44,944 bases of DNA from Phycisphaerales bacterium (GCA_026982335.1 JALSHH010000043.1:1-44944), one strand, 5' to 3'. Positions 25,405-35,244 are shown, numbered from the stretch's first letter. Translations and numbers: made by a program. The notes: generated from the letters alone by a model not told the origin.

Positions 25405-26433
25405 ATGGGTTATTCTCCACCGGTGTATATTGTGACAGGCGGGGCCGGGTTTATCGGCTCGAATCTGATTGCCAAGCTCATGTGCCATGAGCCCGATGTG
25501 GTGATCTATGTCGTTGATGATTTTCGCACAGGTTCCTATGCCAATATTGTCGAGGCCTGCCAACGGGCGGGGGTTGGCGCGTTTGCGGGGTCGGTGCTTA
25601 CCGAGTCGGTGGGTGATTTGAGCTGGCAGCCTGCACTGCTTGGTTTGGAACCCAAGGCGGTGTTTCATCTTGCTGCGATTACCGATACACTTGAGTTCGA
25701 TGAGTCAAAGATGCTGCGGGTAAATACCGAGCCATTTACGGATATTCTTGAATCGTGTGTTGAGTGCGATGTGCCTTTGGTGTATGCCTCGAGTGCTGCG
25801 ACCTATGGCTCGCCTGCAGTGGCGGGTGATCAAATTCCGTTTCCGGTCGATGCTGCGGGTTTTCCCAATAATGTGTATGGGTTTTCCAAGTGGCTGATGG
25901 ATGTTGAGGTGATGCGATTCTTTGCGATGCGTAAGGCCCAGAAGCAGGAGCTGCCTCATGTTGTGGGGTTGCGGTACTTTAATGTCTTTGGGCCCGGCGA
26001 GGCGCGCAAGGGCAAGATGGCGTCGATGGTGTATCACCTGACGAATCAGATGCTCGATACAGGTTCGGCGAGGCTCTTCAAGATGGGTGAGCATGAACGG
26101 GATCAAGTGTTTGTTGATGATGTCGTTGAGTGCACCATTGCGGCGGCCAAGAAGAAAGCCAAGCCCGGGATTTACAATCTGGGATCTGGACAGACGACTT
26201 CGTTCAATGACATTGTCGATGCGATCAACGAGGCTTTGGGGATGAGTGTGTCACCCGAATACTTTGCTATGCCTGAGGAAATGGAGGCGACCTATCAGCA
26301 TTACACTTGTGCTGATATGTCATTGACCAAATCGGGATTGAAATGGTCGCCGGCGTGGTCGCCGATTGATGCGATGATCCGGTATGCACGCCAGATCGCA
26401 GCTGAGCGTACGGATACTCAATCGCACGCCTAA
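25405..26433 (+). CDS. hldD: ADP-L-glycero-D-manno-heptose-6-epimerase-like SDR enzyme
   Basis: An extended short-chain dehydrogenase of 342 residues. TGGAGFIG (11-18) binds NAD(P), and Tyr158/Lys162 in YGFSK form the catalytic YxxxK pair. The layout fits HldD, which epimerises ADP-heptose for the LPS inner core: the GLRYFNVFGPGE segment, then HERDQVFVDDVV and a C-terminal sugar domain with YNLGSGQTTSFNDI. kdsB elsewhere in the window fits an LPS core pathway. A GTG start at 25387 would overlap the LysM stop. Another nucleotide-sugar epimerase is the main alternative; the heptose assignment is from motif resemblance only. Confidence 0.75.
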   Translation: MGYSPPVYIVTGGAGFIGSNLIAKLMCHEPDVVIYVVDDFRTGSYANIVEACQRAGVGAFAGSVLTESVGDLSWQPALLGLEPKAVFHLAAITDTLEFDESKMLRVNTEPFTDILESCVECDVPLVYASSAATYGSPAVAGDQIPFPVDAAGFPNNVYGFSKWLMDVEVMRFFAMRKAQKQELPHVVGLRYFNVFGPGEARKGKMASMVYHLTNQMLDTGSARLFKMGEHERDQVFVDDVVECTIAAAKKKAKPGIYNLGSGQTTSFNDIVDAINEALGMSVSPEYFAMPEEMEATYQHYTCADMSLTKSGLKWSPAWSPIDAMIRYARQIAAERTDTQSHA

Positions 26434-26455
26434 GGATTTCAAAGGATATTGAGCG

Positions 26456-27427
26456 ATGCCAATCAAACGAGTTCTTGTGACGGGTGGTGCCGGTTTTCTG
26501 GGAAGTCATCTTTGTGAGCGTCTTGTCGGTGATGGGCACGATGTGATCTGCCTTGATAATTTTTTTACATCGCAGAAGTCCAATGTGCTTCATTTGCTCA
26601 ACTACAACAATTTCGAGCTGATCCGCCACGATGTGACACATCCGATCTGGCTTGAGGTCGATGAGGTTTACAACCTCGCCTGCCCGGCAGCTCCGGGGCA
26701 TTATCAATACAACCCGATCAAGACGATGAAGACTTCGGTGATGGGGGCGATCAATACGCTGGGCATGGCCAAGCGGTGCAGGGCGAAGATTTTGCAGGCA
26801 TCAACTTCGGAGGTCTATGGCGATCCGACGGTTCATCCCCAGCCTGAGTCGTATCGTGGGAATGTGAATCCGATCGGACCTCGGGCGTGTTATGACGAGG
26901 GCAAACGGGCAGCGGAGACGCTGTTTGCCGATTATCATCGCAAGCACAAGCTCAATATTCGGGTGGCCCGGATTTTTAATACTTATGGGCCTCGAATGCA
27001 CCCGTTTGATGGGCGGGTGGTTTCGAACTTTATTCTTCAAGCGTTGCGGAATCAGGACATCACGATTTTTGGGGATGGTGGGCAGACGCGTTCGTTTTGT
27101 TATCGCGATGATCTGGTCGAGGGGTTGGTTCGGCTGATGGATGCGGATGATTCGGTGTATTTGCCTGTGAATATTGGAAATCCCAATGAATTTACGATCA
27201 AGCAACTTGCTGAGAAGGTGATCGAGTTGACGGGCTCGTCGAGCAAATTGATTTATGCGCCCTTGCCTGAGGACGACCCGCTTCAGCGTCAGCCTGATAT
27301 CACGCGGGCCAAGGAGATTCTGGATTGGTCGCCGACGATCGAGCTTGAGCAAGGGCTTGAACGGACGATTGCGTACTTTCGCTCGATTGATCTGGCAGAT
27401 TTTCGCCCGCCTTCGCCGAATCATTGA
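26456..27427 (+). CDS. UDP-glucuronate decarboxylase (UDP-xylose synthase)
   Basis: Converts UDP-glucuronate to UDP-xylose, a donor for surface polysaccharides. An extended SDR of 323 residues: TGGAGFLG (9-16) binds NAD, and Tyr146/Lys150 in ACYDEGKR form the catalytic pair. Strong family signatures include [33 protein letters not shown] and the [14 protein letters not shown] segment. It is 22 bp after hldD, so the two are probably cotranscribed as a sugar-nucleotide module. AAAGGA lies upstream of the ATG at a loose 13-nt spacing. Confidence 0.92.
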   Translation: MPIKRVLVTGGAGFLGSHLCERLVGDGHDVICLDNFFTSQKSNVLHLLNYNNFELIRHDVTHPIWLEVDEVYNLACPAAPGHYQYNPIKTMKTSVMGAINTLGMAKRCRAKILQASTSEVYGDPTVHPQPESYRGNVNPIGPRACYDEGKRAAETLFADYHRKHKLNIRVARIFNTYGPRMHPFDGRVVSNFILQALRNQDITIFGDGGQTRSFCYRDDLVEGLVRLMDADDSVYLPVNIGNPNEFTIKQLAEKVIELTGSSSKLIYAPLPEDDPLQRQPDITRAKEILDWSPTIELEQGLERTIAYFRSIDLADFRPPSPNH

Positions 27428-27478
27428 TTTGGTGTGTCGATTTCGGGTCAATCTCAAGCATCGTCGGGGCGAATCTGA

Positions 27479-27484
27479 TAAAAT
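27479..27484 (+). promoter_or_regulatory. -10-like hexamer TAAAAT, 6 nt before the start at 27491
   Basis: TAAAAT-GGGGGC-ATG; five of six positions match TATAAT. Confidence 0.4.
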
Positions 27485-27490
27485 GGGGGC

Positions 27491-28216
27491 ATGATCGTTC
27501 CACGGTTTCCACAAGATCGGTGTGTCATCCTTTCGGACAGCAGCGTCGAGTCACTTCTCGCCTGCGCGATGGCCAGTGAACAGCAACAACTCTCCGAGAT
27601 CGATTCTTCGGTCATCCTACCCGCATGGTGGGAATGGACTGACGAGATTGACCTGATGATCTCGGTGGTGGACCCGGCGGTGGTGCGCCAGGCGGGGGTG
27701 TATGGGCTTGGTGTTTTCCCATCCCAATCGGTTTATCCGCCTGATGATGCCCAGATGTTCAGCGAATGTTCGGCCGGGGCGATTCAGTCGCGGATGCTTC
27801 TCGAAGCGGGCCAGATTGCACTCCGGGCAGGGATTCGGCGTGTGGTTTGGCCGATTCGTGTGATGCGTCCTGAGATGAATGTTCCGGTGGATGAGCTGGT
27901 GGATCAGATTGCTCAGGTAATTGATCGGGCGGTGCTTACTGCGCGTTTGGCGTCACTCGATGCGGGGGAGGGAACTGCGGTGGATGTGGTGATCGAGACG
28001 CCGTTTGTTGACTTGTCGAATGAGCAGATGCTTGATCTTGCGGATGATCTTGCAGTTCCGCTTGAGACTTGCTGGTGGCACCATGGACGGACGCTGCCCA
28101 ATGCCCAGGAGCGATTTGATTTTTGGTCAAAAAAGATGAGTCTGCGTTCGGCGAGTTCGGGTGGGCAGATCGAGATCAAGCATCAGCCACAAGCCGGGTT
28201 ATCAACTGGGGCATAG
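27491..28216 (+). CDS. protein of unknown function, possibly a degenerate QueC-like PP-loop protein
   Basis: A 241-residue cytosolic-looking protein. I see a distant resemblance to QueC, the 7-cyano-7-deazaguanine synthase. The N-terminal strand-loop CVILSDSSVESLLA lies where QueC has its ATP loop (SGGxDS), but the loop residues read DSSVES. Near the end, VIETPFVDLSNEQMLDLADD and VPLETCWWHHG follow the QueC pattern, yet the four-cysteine zinc site expected next is absent. If the relationship is right, the protein has lost both catalysis and zinc and may be a regulator or a repurposed enzyme. The gene stands alone between UDP-xylose synthase and proS. Existence of the gene is surer than the assignment. 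Confidence 0.65.
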   Translation: MIVPRFPQDRCVILSDSSVESLLACAMASEQQQLSEIDSSVILPAWWEWTDEIDLMISVVDPAVVRQAGVYGLGVFPSQSVYPPDDAQMFSECSAGAIQSRMLLEAGQIALRAGIRRVVWPIRVMRPEMNVPVDELVDQIAQVIDRAVLTARLASLDAGEGTAVDVVIETPFVDLSNEQMLDLADDLAVPLETCWWHHGRTLPNAQERFDFWSKKMSLRSASSGGQIEIKHQPQAGLSTGA

Positions 28217-28322
28217 GTGGGTCATAGGATCGGGCATAACCCCATCACAAGTGGGAGAGAAGTCGAGCATAAGTGGGTGATCTGTTGGGCATATCAGTTG
28301 CTCGTGCGTAAACTTCGGCGAT

Positions 28323-30140
28323 ATGTCCACACGCAACACCTCAAACGATTCCGCCCGTCCATCGTATCTCAACGCAGCTGCTGGCACTGTGGAGCTCTGG
28401 TCGCAGACGCTGATTCCGACGACGCGCGAAGCGCCCGGGGATGCGAAGATGCCTTCGCATATTTTCCTTGCGCGGGCGGGGTATGTTCGGCAGGTGGGGG
28501 CAGGGATTTACAACTACCTGCCCTTGGCATGGCGATCATTAAAGAAAATCTCGGCGATTGTACGCGATGAGATGGACAGGGCGGGGGCGTCGGAGATGCT
28601 GATGCCGGCGTTGATGCCTATTGAACTTTATAAAGATACCAAGCGTGATGTGGACTATGGGGATTTGCTTTTCACACTTGAGGATCGGCATGGTCGCAAG
28701 ACGGCGCTTGGACCGACGCATGAGGAGGTGATTACGGATCTGATGTGTGGTGCGTTGACTTCATACAAGCAGTTTCCGTTGAACCTGTATCAGATTCAGA
28801 CGAAGTTTCGCGATGAGGCCAGGCCTCGGGCGGGGTTGTTACGCTGTCGGGAGTTTATTATGAAGGATGCGTATTCCTTTCATATCGAGCTCGAAGGTGA
28901 TGCGGGGCTTAATGCGGCCTACGACAAGATGTATCAGGCGTATACGAATATTTTTACACGGTGCGGGTTGGATTTTTCGGCCGTCGAAGCGGAAGCGGGA
29001 CCGATCGGTGGATCGGCATCGCATGAGTTTATGGTGAACTGTGAATCCGGCGAGGACACGATTTTGGTGTGTCTCGAGTCTGGGTATGCTGCCAATGTCG
29101 AAAAGGCGGAGATTGGTGAGCGAGTGTGGTCATTTGATGTTGCAGCAACGAGCAAAATTGAGAAGCATCACACGCCCAACATGCCGGGGATTGAAGGCGT
29201 GGCGGAGCATCTTGGGCTCAATGCGTCGAGGATGCTCAAGTCGATTGTGATGCGCACGGTTGAAGAGGAGCCTCGGTGGGTTGTTGCGGTTGTTCGAGGT
29301 GACCATGAGGTCAACGAAGCCAAGGTGCGCGATGCGGTTGGTGTGGGTGTCGCACTTGCCCCTGAAGGTGAAGCGAAAACGGCGGGTTTTGTGATCGGAT
29401 ATGTTTCGCCTCGGATTGCCGATACGGTTGAGGTCGTGCTGGTCGTTGATCCAGATGCGCTCGGTGAGGGAGCGTGGGCCACTGGGGCTGACGAGAAGGA
29501 TCATCACATCACGGGGTTCAACTGGTCGCGCGATATGGAATCTCATATTGCAAAGGACAGGATCAAGGTCGCCGATATCCGTCATGCCCATGCTGGGGAT
29601 CCCTCGCCACGGGCAAAGGGGGCGATTCTTGAAGAACGCCGGGGGATTGAAGTTGGGCATATTTTTAAGCTCGGCACAAAGTATTCCCAAGCGATGGGGT
29701 TATCGGTGCTCGATCAGAATCAGAAGAAGCAGGATGTTATCATGGGGTGCTATGGGATTGGTGTCTCACGGACGCTCTCGGCGTGTGTTGAGATGTCGCA
29801 TGATGACAACGGGATCATTTGGCCTGCTGCAATTGCGCCGTACCATGTGCAGATTATTGTGATCAAGCCCAAAGCAGAGGGTGTGATGGCAGCGGCCCAC
29901 ACCCTTGCTCAAGAGCTTGCGGCTCGGGGGATGGATGTGTTGATTGATGATCGGGATGATCGTCCCGGATCGAAATTTAAGGATGCGGATTTGGTTGGGA
30001 TGCCTGTTCGGTTTATTATTTCGCCCAAGACGATCGAAGCGGATTCGGTGGAGTTCAAGGCGAGACGATCGGATGGACGGGCGGAAATGATTGATCGCGC
30101 CGATGCGATTGAGTCTGCTCTGGTTGCGTTAGGCAGTTGA
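28323..30140 (+). CDS. proS: prolyl-tRNA synthetase, bacterial type
   Basis: Charges tRNA-Pro. A class II synthetase of 605 residues. Motif 1 region (GIYNYLPLAWRSLKKI), motif 2 (TKFRDEARPRAGLLRCREF), and motif 3 (CYGIGVSRTLSACVE) are in order. Between motifs 2 and 3 lies the YbaK-like editing domain of bacterial ProRS (about 250-400), which hydrolyses Ala-tRNA-Pro. The C-terminal anticodon-binding domain follows (IIVIKPK onwards). The ATG at 28323 has no Shine-Dalgarno sequence; TAAACT lies 8 nt upstream. The 106 bp before it hold nothing else visible. Confidence 0.97.
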   Translation: MSTRNTSNDSARPSYLNAAAGTVELWSQTLIPTTREAPGDAKMPSHIFLARAGYVRQVGAGIYNYLPLAWRSLKKISAIVRDEMDRAGASEMLMPALMPIELYKDTKRDVDYGDLLFTLEDRHGRKTALGPTHEEVITDLMCGALTSYKQFPLNLYQIQTKFRDEARPRAGLLRCREFIMKDAYSFHIELEGDAGLNAAYDKMYQAYTNIFTRCGLDFSAVEAEAGPIGGSASHEFMVNCESGEDTILVCLESGYAANVEKAEIGERVWSFDVAATSKIEKHHTPNMPGIEGVAEHLGLNASRMLKSIVMRTVEEEPRWVVAVVRGDHEVNEAKVRDAVGVGVALAPEGEAKTAGFVIGYVSPRIADTVEVVLVVDPDALGEGAWATGADEKDHHITGFNWSRDMESHIAKDRIKVADIRHAHAGDPSPRAKGAILEERRGIEVGHIFKLGTKYSQAMGLSVLDQNQKKQDVIMGCYGIGVSRTLSACVEMSHDDNGIIWPAAIAPYHVQIIVIKPKAEGVMAAAHTLAQELAARGMDVLIDDRDDRPGSKFKDADLVGMPVRFIISPKTIEADSVEFKARRSDGRAEMIDRADAIESALVALGS

Positions 30141-30174
30141 ACCGAGAAAGACTCCTTATTTCGGGCTTTTCGAC

Positions 30175-30203
30175 TTGACAGGGTCGCTTGTTTTCTCGAA
30201 GAT
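30175..30203 (+). promoter_or_regulatory. candidate promoter for the subtilase gene
   Basis: A perfect -35 TTGACA (30175-30180) with GAAGAT (30198-30203) 17 bp downstream as a weak -10. The predicted leader then includes a small perfect hairpin (ATGGAG/CTCCAT, 30202-30218). Confidence 0.4.
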
Positions 30204-30283
30204 GGAGAGTCCCTCCATGCCGAGTTTCGGCGGGTGGTTTGTGCATATCGACCCTCAATCAATCAAATCCTGGAGCTTTTCTT

Positions 30284-33200
30284 ATGAACTCTGAATCACG
30301 CACTCGGTTTACGGTGCGATTGGCTGCTGTTCTGGCTGCATGTGCAGGCAGTGTGGTTTCGGCCAACGCTCAATCGGTCTCTTCGCCTCAAATGACATCG
30401 CTCAAGTGGAGCACGGGTCAGGTGCAGACGATCCGTCCGATGAGCCCGTCACAGATCGAGCAAACCCTGTTCCAGCTTGCTGTTCGCCCGGATCAATCCC
30501 GTGTGCTTGTGCATTTGTCGTATCAGGTGAATCAATCGCAGCGTGCTGAGTTGGCCGATGCTGGACTTGTCCTGACCACTTCGCTCGGAGGGACGAGTTT
30601 CTTCGCGACGCTTGATCGGGATGCCGATGCAGCAGCGCTTTCGACTTCCGCGGTTGCTTGGGTGGCGCCGATCAAGGTAACCCAGAAGCTCCATGCCGAT
30701 TTGCAAGCGGGGATTATTCGTCCTTGGATGATTTCGCAAAATGACCTTCCCAAGTCTCCTGCGTTGCGCGAGCTTCACGCTTCGGGGGTGATGACGATTT
30801 CAGAGCTTGAATCGCGTGGATTGAATCCTTCGGTGGCGATTGTGGTGATGCTTCACAAGGATGCGGATCGTGCTGCTGAGGCAAACCGCCTTGCTCGGGA
30901 GTTCAATGCGTCGATACTTTCGCATGTGAAGTCGATCAATACACTCGTGATGGCGGTCAAGCCGGATCAGATTGAGCTTGTTGCCGGGGATGATTCAGTG
31001 ATGTGGGTCGAGCCGCCGTTGCCTGAGTTTGATGATCTCAATGCGGAGAATCGGGTGCTTACTGGGGTGAATACCGTTAATGCGGCTCCGTATGACCTCG
31101 ATGGCACGGGCGTGACCGTGATGGTCTATGACGGTGGGAAGATGTTCGGACATCAGGACTTTGGTTCGCGTCTGACGATTGGTCCTTCAGATACTTCAGG
31201 CACTTCGAATCACGCGACGCATGTTGGTGGGACGATTGGTGGTGATGGGTCAGGCATTTTTAACAACCGGGGGATGGCGCCTGGGGTGGATATTGTTTCC
31301 TATGGCTTTGAGCAAGAGGGTGGGCTTCAGGAAGGGTTCTTGTATTCTGATCCGGGCGATCTTGAAGCGGATTATACCGAGGCGATCCAGACTTTCGGTG
31401 CTGATATCGCCAACAACTCGATCGGCACCAACACGGCTCCCAATGGGTTTGATTGTCTGACGACGGGAAACTATGGCGTGACGAGCGCGCTGATCGATTC
31501 GATTGCTCGTGGTTCGATGGGCAGTCCGTTCCGTATTGTCTGGGCCAATGGCAATGAACGCCAGTCGTCACGATGTCAGGGCGATGACTTTGGGAATCAT
31601 GGCGAATTTTACTCGACAGCACCACCAGCATGTGCCAAGAACCACATTACGGTTGGTTCGGTGGATTCCGATACCGATAGCACGAGTTGGTTCAGTTCGT
31701 GGGGGCCAACCGATGATGGGCGGATCAAGCCTGATATCTCGGCTCCTGGATGCCAATCTGGTGGTGATGGCGGGGTGACTTCGACGAGCTCGTCGGGTGG
31801 ATACGCCACCATGTGCGGCACTTCAATGGCTTCGCCAACAACCGCGGGGGTTGCAGCGTTGATCCTCGAACAATATCGGATCACTTTCCCGGATCGTGAT
31901 GATCTGACCAATGCAACACTCAAATCCATCTTGGCCAACACTGCGGAAGATCGTGGGAATGTTGGGCCTGATTATAAATATGGATACGGCTCGATTCGGG
32001 CGGTCCCGGCGATTGATACGGTGATTGCGGAGAATGTCATCGAGGGCGAGCTCGCTCAAGGCGATGTGTACCGCGGGATCATTCTTGTCGGCAATGGTGA
32101 AGACGAACTCAGAGTCACTATTGCATGGGATGATGCGCCGGCAGCTCCGGGCGTTGCCAATGCGTTGGTTAATGACCTTGATCTTCGGATTATTGATGGT
32201 GGGGGCAATGTCTTTCTGCCTTGGACGCTTGATCCAGCCAACCCCAATGGGAACGCCGTACAGAATATGGCCGATCACCTCAATAATATCGAGCAGGTCT
32301 CAATTATGAATCCTGCACCTGGGGCGTATACCGTCGAGGTTACGGGGTTTAATATTGCGGAAGGGCCAACGCAGAGCTTTGGGCTGACTTCATCGACCAC
32401 CTTGATCAATTGTTCATCGGCAGGAATCATTGGAATTGGCGGGAGCCTCTTCCCTTGTACCGGCTCGACTACGGTTCAAGTTGTGGATTGTGATCTGAAC
32501 ACTTCGGATCTTGTGATTGACACGGTTGAGGTTGTGATTACTTCGCAATCGCAGATTGGCGGGCCGATGCTCCTTACGCTTACCGAGACAGCACCCGAAT
32601 CGGCGAGCTTTACCGGATCGTTCTCGTATTCGGATGCAAGTGGTGCCGATGTGCTTGTTTCCCCGGGGGATACGCTTGTAGCGACCTACATTGATGCGGA
32701 TGATGGCAATGGTAATACCAATGTTGTTGTGGAATCCTCGGCTTTGATTGATTGCGCGGCTCCGATGGTTCAATCCGTTGTGGTTTCGGATATCGAGCCT
32801 CGCAGCGCAGTGGTGAATATTGATCTTGACGAGGCATCGCGTGTCACCGTGAATTATGGCACGAGTATCTTCGCGTTGAATGATTCGGTCACGGCCGGGG
32901 CGTTCTTGATTTCGCAGTCGGTGTCGATTACTGGGTTGACGGATGAGACAAGCTATGTCTTTACCGTTGAAGCGGAGGATCAGGCGGGAAATGTGTCCAT
33001 TGACGACAACGGCGGCGTTGGGTACACCTTCACGACCCCGGACATCCCTGACTTCTTCACCGAGCTGTTTACTTCTGGGCTTGATCTTGAAGGATTGTCT
33101 TTGACACTGACTCCGAGTAATGGCGTTGATGGGTATGAGGCATCGATTACACCTTTGGACGGCGGATTGCTTCCCTTCGAGCCTACCGATGGCACGAGTA

Positions 33201-33817
33201 TCTTCCTTTCGGATGATTCCTCGGCAAGTGTGTCGATCACAGGGGGGCATACCGTTGAGATTTATGGAGAGTCGTATAGTTCATTCTTTGTGGGCTCGAA
33301 TGGATACATTACTTTCGGTTCGTCTGATACGGACTACACCGAAAGCTTGAGCGATCACTTCAATCGGCCTCGGATTTCGGGGCTTTATGACGATCTCAAC
33401 CCGACATCTTCGGGCACGATTTATCGCCAACAACTCAGTGACCGCATGGTGATTAGTTATGATGGGGTGACAGAGTTTGGTATCTCGAATAACAATACTT
33501 TCCAGATCGAGTTGCACTTCGATGGAACTATTGTGATCTCTTGGGAGCGCATTGATACCAACGATGCGATTTGTGGGATTTCTGAGGGCGTTGGGCTCGA
33601 TCCAGACTTTATTGAGTCCGATCTGTCTTCGTATCCCGCTCCGAATCAGTGCCGTGCGGATATGACTGGCGATGGAACGCTCAACTTCTTTGATATCTCG
33701 GCGTTCTTGAGCGCCTTTGAATCTGGTGATCTGATCGCGGATTTCACCGATGATGGGGTCTTGAACTTCTTCGACATCTCGGCCTTCCTGAATGCGTTTG
33801 AAATCGGCTGTCCGTAA
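30284..33817 (+). CDS. secreted subtilisin-like serine protease with fibronectin-type and dockerin-like C-terminal domains
   Basis: A large secreted S8-family protease (1177 residues). Signal peptide 1-28 ends near ANAQ. An N-terminal region to about 270 resembles a propeptide-like segment. The catalytic triad is Asp283 (VMVYDGG), His310 (SNHATHVGG) and Ser514 (GTSMASP). A beta-rich P-domain-like segment follows at 590-720, a fibronectin-III-like domain around 827-925, and a further beta domain. Residues 1123-1177 are two 27-residue dockerin-like repeats ending GCP. NCBI annotates such tails in Phycisphaerae as GC-type dockerins, presumed to anchor or sort secreted proteins. TGGAG is 8 nt before the ATG. 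An intrinsic terminator follows the gene. Confidence 0.92.
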   Translation: MNSESRTRFTVRLAAVLAACAGSVVSANAQSVSSPQMTSLKWSTGQVQTIRPMSPSQIEQTLFQLAVRPDQSRVLVHLSYQVNQSQRAELADAGLVLTTSLGGTSFFATLDRDADAAALSTSAVAWVAPIKVTQKLHADLQAGIIRPWMISQNDLPKSPALRELHASGVMTISELESRGLNPSVAIVVMLHKDADRAAEANRLAREFNASILSHVKSINTLVMAVKPDQIELVAGDDSVMWVEPPLPEFDDLNAENRVLTGVNTVNAAPYDLDGTGVTVMVYDGGKMFGHQDFGSRLTIGPSDTSGTSNHATHVGGTIGGDGSGIFNNRGMAPGVDIVSYGFEQEGGLQEGFLYSDPGDLEADYTEAIQTFGADIANNSIGTNTAPNGFDCLTTGNYGVTSALIDSIARGSMGSPFRIVWANGNERQSSRCQGDDFGNHGEFYSTAPPACAKNHITVGSVDSDTDSTSWFSSWGPTDDGRIKPDISAPGCQSGGDGGVTSTSSSGGYATMCGTSMASPTTAGVAALILEQYRITFPDRDDLTNATLKSILANTAEDRGNVGPDYKYGYGSIRAVPAIDTVIAENVIEGELAQGDVYRGIILVGNGEDELRVTIAWDDAPAAPGVANALVNDLDLRIIDGGGNVFLPWTLDPANPNGNAVQNMADHLNNIEQVSIMNPAPGAYTVEVTGFNIAEGPTQSFGLTSSTTLINCSSAGIIGIGGSLFPCTGSTTVQVVDCDLNTSDLVIDTVEVVITSQSQIGGPMLLTLTETAPESASFTGSFSYSDASGADVLVSPGDTLVATYIDADDGNGNTNVVVESSALIDCAAPMVQSVVVSDIEPRSAVVNIDLDEASRVTVNYGTSIFALNDSVTAGAFLISQSVSITGLTDETSYVFTVEAEDQAGNVSIDDNGGVGYTFTTPDIPDFFTELFTSGLDLEGLSLTLTPSNGVDGYEASITPLDGGLLPFEPTDGTSIFLSDDSSASVSITGGHTVEIYGESYSSFFVGSNGYITFGSSDTDYTESLSDHFNRPRISGLYDDLNPTSSGTIYRQQLSDRMVISYDGVTEFGISNNNTFQIELHFDGTIVISWERIDTNDAICGISEGVGLDPDFIESDLSSYPAPNQCRADMTGDGTLNFFDISAFLSAFESGDLIADFTDDGVLNFFDISAFLNAFEIGCP
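33656..33814 (+). repeat. two dockerin-like (EF-hand-type) repeats encoded in tandem
   Basis: The repeats start at 33656 and 33737, an 81-bp period. Each reads AD-(M/F)-T-x-DG-x-LNFFDISAFL-x-AFE, with Asp/Asn positions typical of calcium-binding loops. The second ends in GCP at the protein's C-terminus. Confidence 0.85.
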
Positions 33818-33846
33818 GCCGAGCGGTTGATCTTGAAAATCACATA

Positions 33847-33874
33847 AGCCCGGGGCGTGATCCTCGGGCTTTTT
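33847..33874 (+). terminator. rho-independent terminator after the subtilase gene
   Basis: A 9-bp stem (AGCCCGGGG with CCTCGGGCT, one G-T pair), a 6-nt loop CGTGAT, then TTTTT. It lies 30 bp after the stop codon and separates the subtilase gene from purD. Confidence 0.9.
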
Positions 33875-33912
33875 CATATGATTTTCTCGACTCAACACAC
33901 GCTTAGGGCGTC

Positions 33913-33918
33913 TATCAT
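33913..33918 (+). promoter_or_regulatory. -10-like hexamer TATCAT, 5 nt before purD start
   Basis: TATCAT-CGGGC-ATG, immediately downstream of the terminator, so purD must have its own promoter. A weak TCGACT lies 20 bp upstream of the hexamer. Confidence 0.5.
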
Positions 33919-33923
33919 CGGGC

Positions 33924-35240
33924 ATGAATATCCCTGATTCGATCAATGTTTTGCTCATCGGTGGTGGCGCGCGAGAGCATGCTCTGGCGGTGGGGCTTGC
34001 ACGCTCTGAGCGTTTGGGTACCCTCTATGCGACCCATATGGAAAACCCTGGGATTGCCAAATTGGCTCAGGGGGTTGATGTGCCTACCACAGGCAAAGAG
34101 CTCTATCGGCTTGTGCAGTTCTGCGATCGGCATGAGATTGAGCTGGTGGTAATTGGTCCTGAAGACCCGTTGGCGGATGGATGGGGCGATGCTTTGCGCA
34201 AAAAGAGCGATGGGTCGGCCCGATTGGTCTTTGGGCCAGGTGCCAAGGGTGCCAAGCTCGAAGCAGATAAGGCGTATGCCAAGCACATGATGCGGGCGGC
34301 TTCGGTACCGACGGCTGAGGGGCGTGTTTTTGATCACTTCAGTCATGTCGAGGAGTACCTCAAGACCCGCGATGAGGTTTATGTCATCAAGGCGACCGGG
34401 CTTGCCAAAGGCAAGGGCGTGATTGTACCTGCGACCAATGAAGAGGGGATCAAAGCAGCACGCGACATGATGGAGAAGAAAGTCTTTGGGGATGCGGGCA
34501 AGCGGATTCTCGTCGAAGAGAAGATCACAGGGACCGAGGTTTCAGTCTTGGCGCTCCTCGATGGGCACAATATCCTTGTGCTGCCTCCATGCCAGGATCA
34601 CAAGCGGCTCGGGGAGGGTGATACGGGGCCCAACACTGGGGGGATGGGCGCATTTTGCCCGGCTCAGACGATCAACGATGCGACGATGCAGCAGATTGAG
34701 TCGGAGGTGCTGGTGCCGATCGCAGATGTTTTGCGCCGCGACGAGATTGATTTCAAGGGGGTTCTTTACGCTGGGATGATGTTGACACCAGCGGGCCCGA
34801 AAGTTTTGGAGTTTAATGTACGGTTTGGCGATCCTGAGTGTCAGCCTTTGATTGCCAGGCTTGAATCGGATCTGATTGAGTTACTTTGGGCGACGGCTTG
34901 TGGCTCACTCGATGAGGTGGAGGTGAAATTTTCATCCCAGACCGCGGTGTGTGTGGTGCTGGCATCAAAGGGATATCCACAGGCACCCGAGAATGGGGCG
35001 GTGATTACCGGGATCGAGGAGGCCCAGGCAATCGAAGGGGTAACGGTGTTTCATGCCGGGACCAAGTTGCTCGACAATGGGTTCCTCGTGACTTCGGGCG
35101 GACGAGTGCTTTCGGTCACGGCTGTGGGCGACACAACCGAGCAAGCACGCGAGCGTGCATATCAGGGGGTGGAGCAGATTCACTTTGATGGGATGCAGGT
35201 TCGGCGTGATATCGGATGCGACACGCCTGTTCATTCGTAG
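33924..35240 (+). CDS. purD: phosphoribosylamine-glycine ligase (GAR synthetase)
   Basis: Second step of purine synthesis: joins phosphoribosylamine and glycine using ATP. A 438-residue ATP-grasp enzyme. VLLIGGGAREHAL starts the N-terminal domain, GPEDPLADG and the central ATP-grasp domain follow (VIKATGLAKGKGV, LVEEKITGTEVSVLAL), with PPCQDHKRLGEGDTGPNTGG and FNVRFGDPECQ as the nucleotide and metal site. No Shine-Dalgarno sequence is present. It converges on the DUF4340 gene, 28 bp away. No other pur gene is nearby, so the operon is broken up relative to many bacteria. Confidence 0.96.
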   Translation: MNIPDSINVLLIGGGAREHALAVGLARSERLGTLYATHMENPGIAKLAQGVDVPTTGKELYRLVQFCDRHEIELVVIGPEDPLADGWGDALRKKSDGSARLVFGPGAKGAKLEADKAYAKHMMRAASVPTAEGRVFDHFSHVEEYLKTRDEVYVIKATGLAKGKGVIVPATNEEGIKAARDMMEKKVFGDAGKRILVEEKITGTEVSVLALLDGHNILVLPPCQDHKRLGEGDTGPNTGGMGAFCPAQTINDATMQQIESEVLVPIADVLRRDEIDFKGVLYAGMMLTPAGPKVLEFNVRFGDPECQPLIARLESDLIELLWATACGSLDEVEVKFSSQTAVCVVLASKGYPQAPENGAVITGIEEAQAIEGVTVFHAGTKLLDNGFLVTSGGRVLSVTAVGDTTEQARERAYQGVEQIHFDGMQVRRDIGCDTPVHS

Positions 35241-35244
35241 GTTT

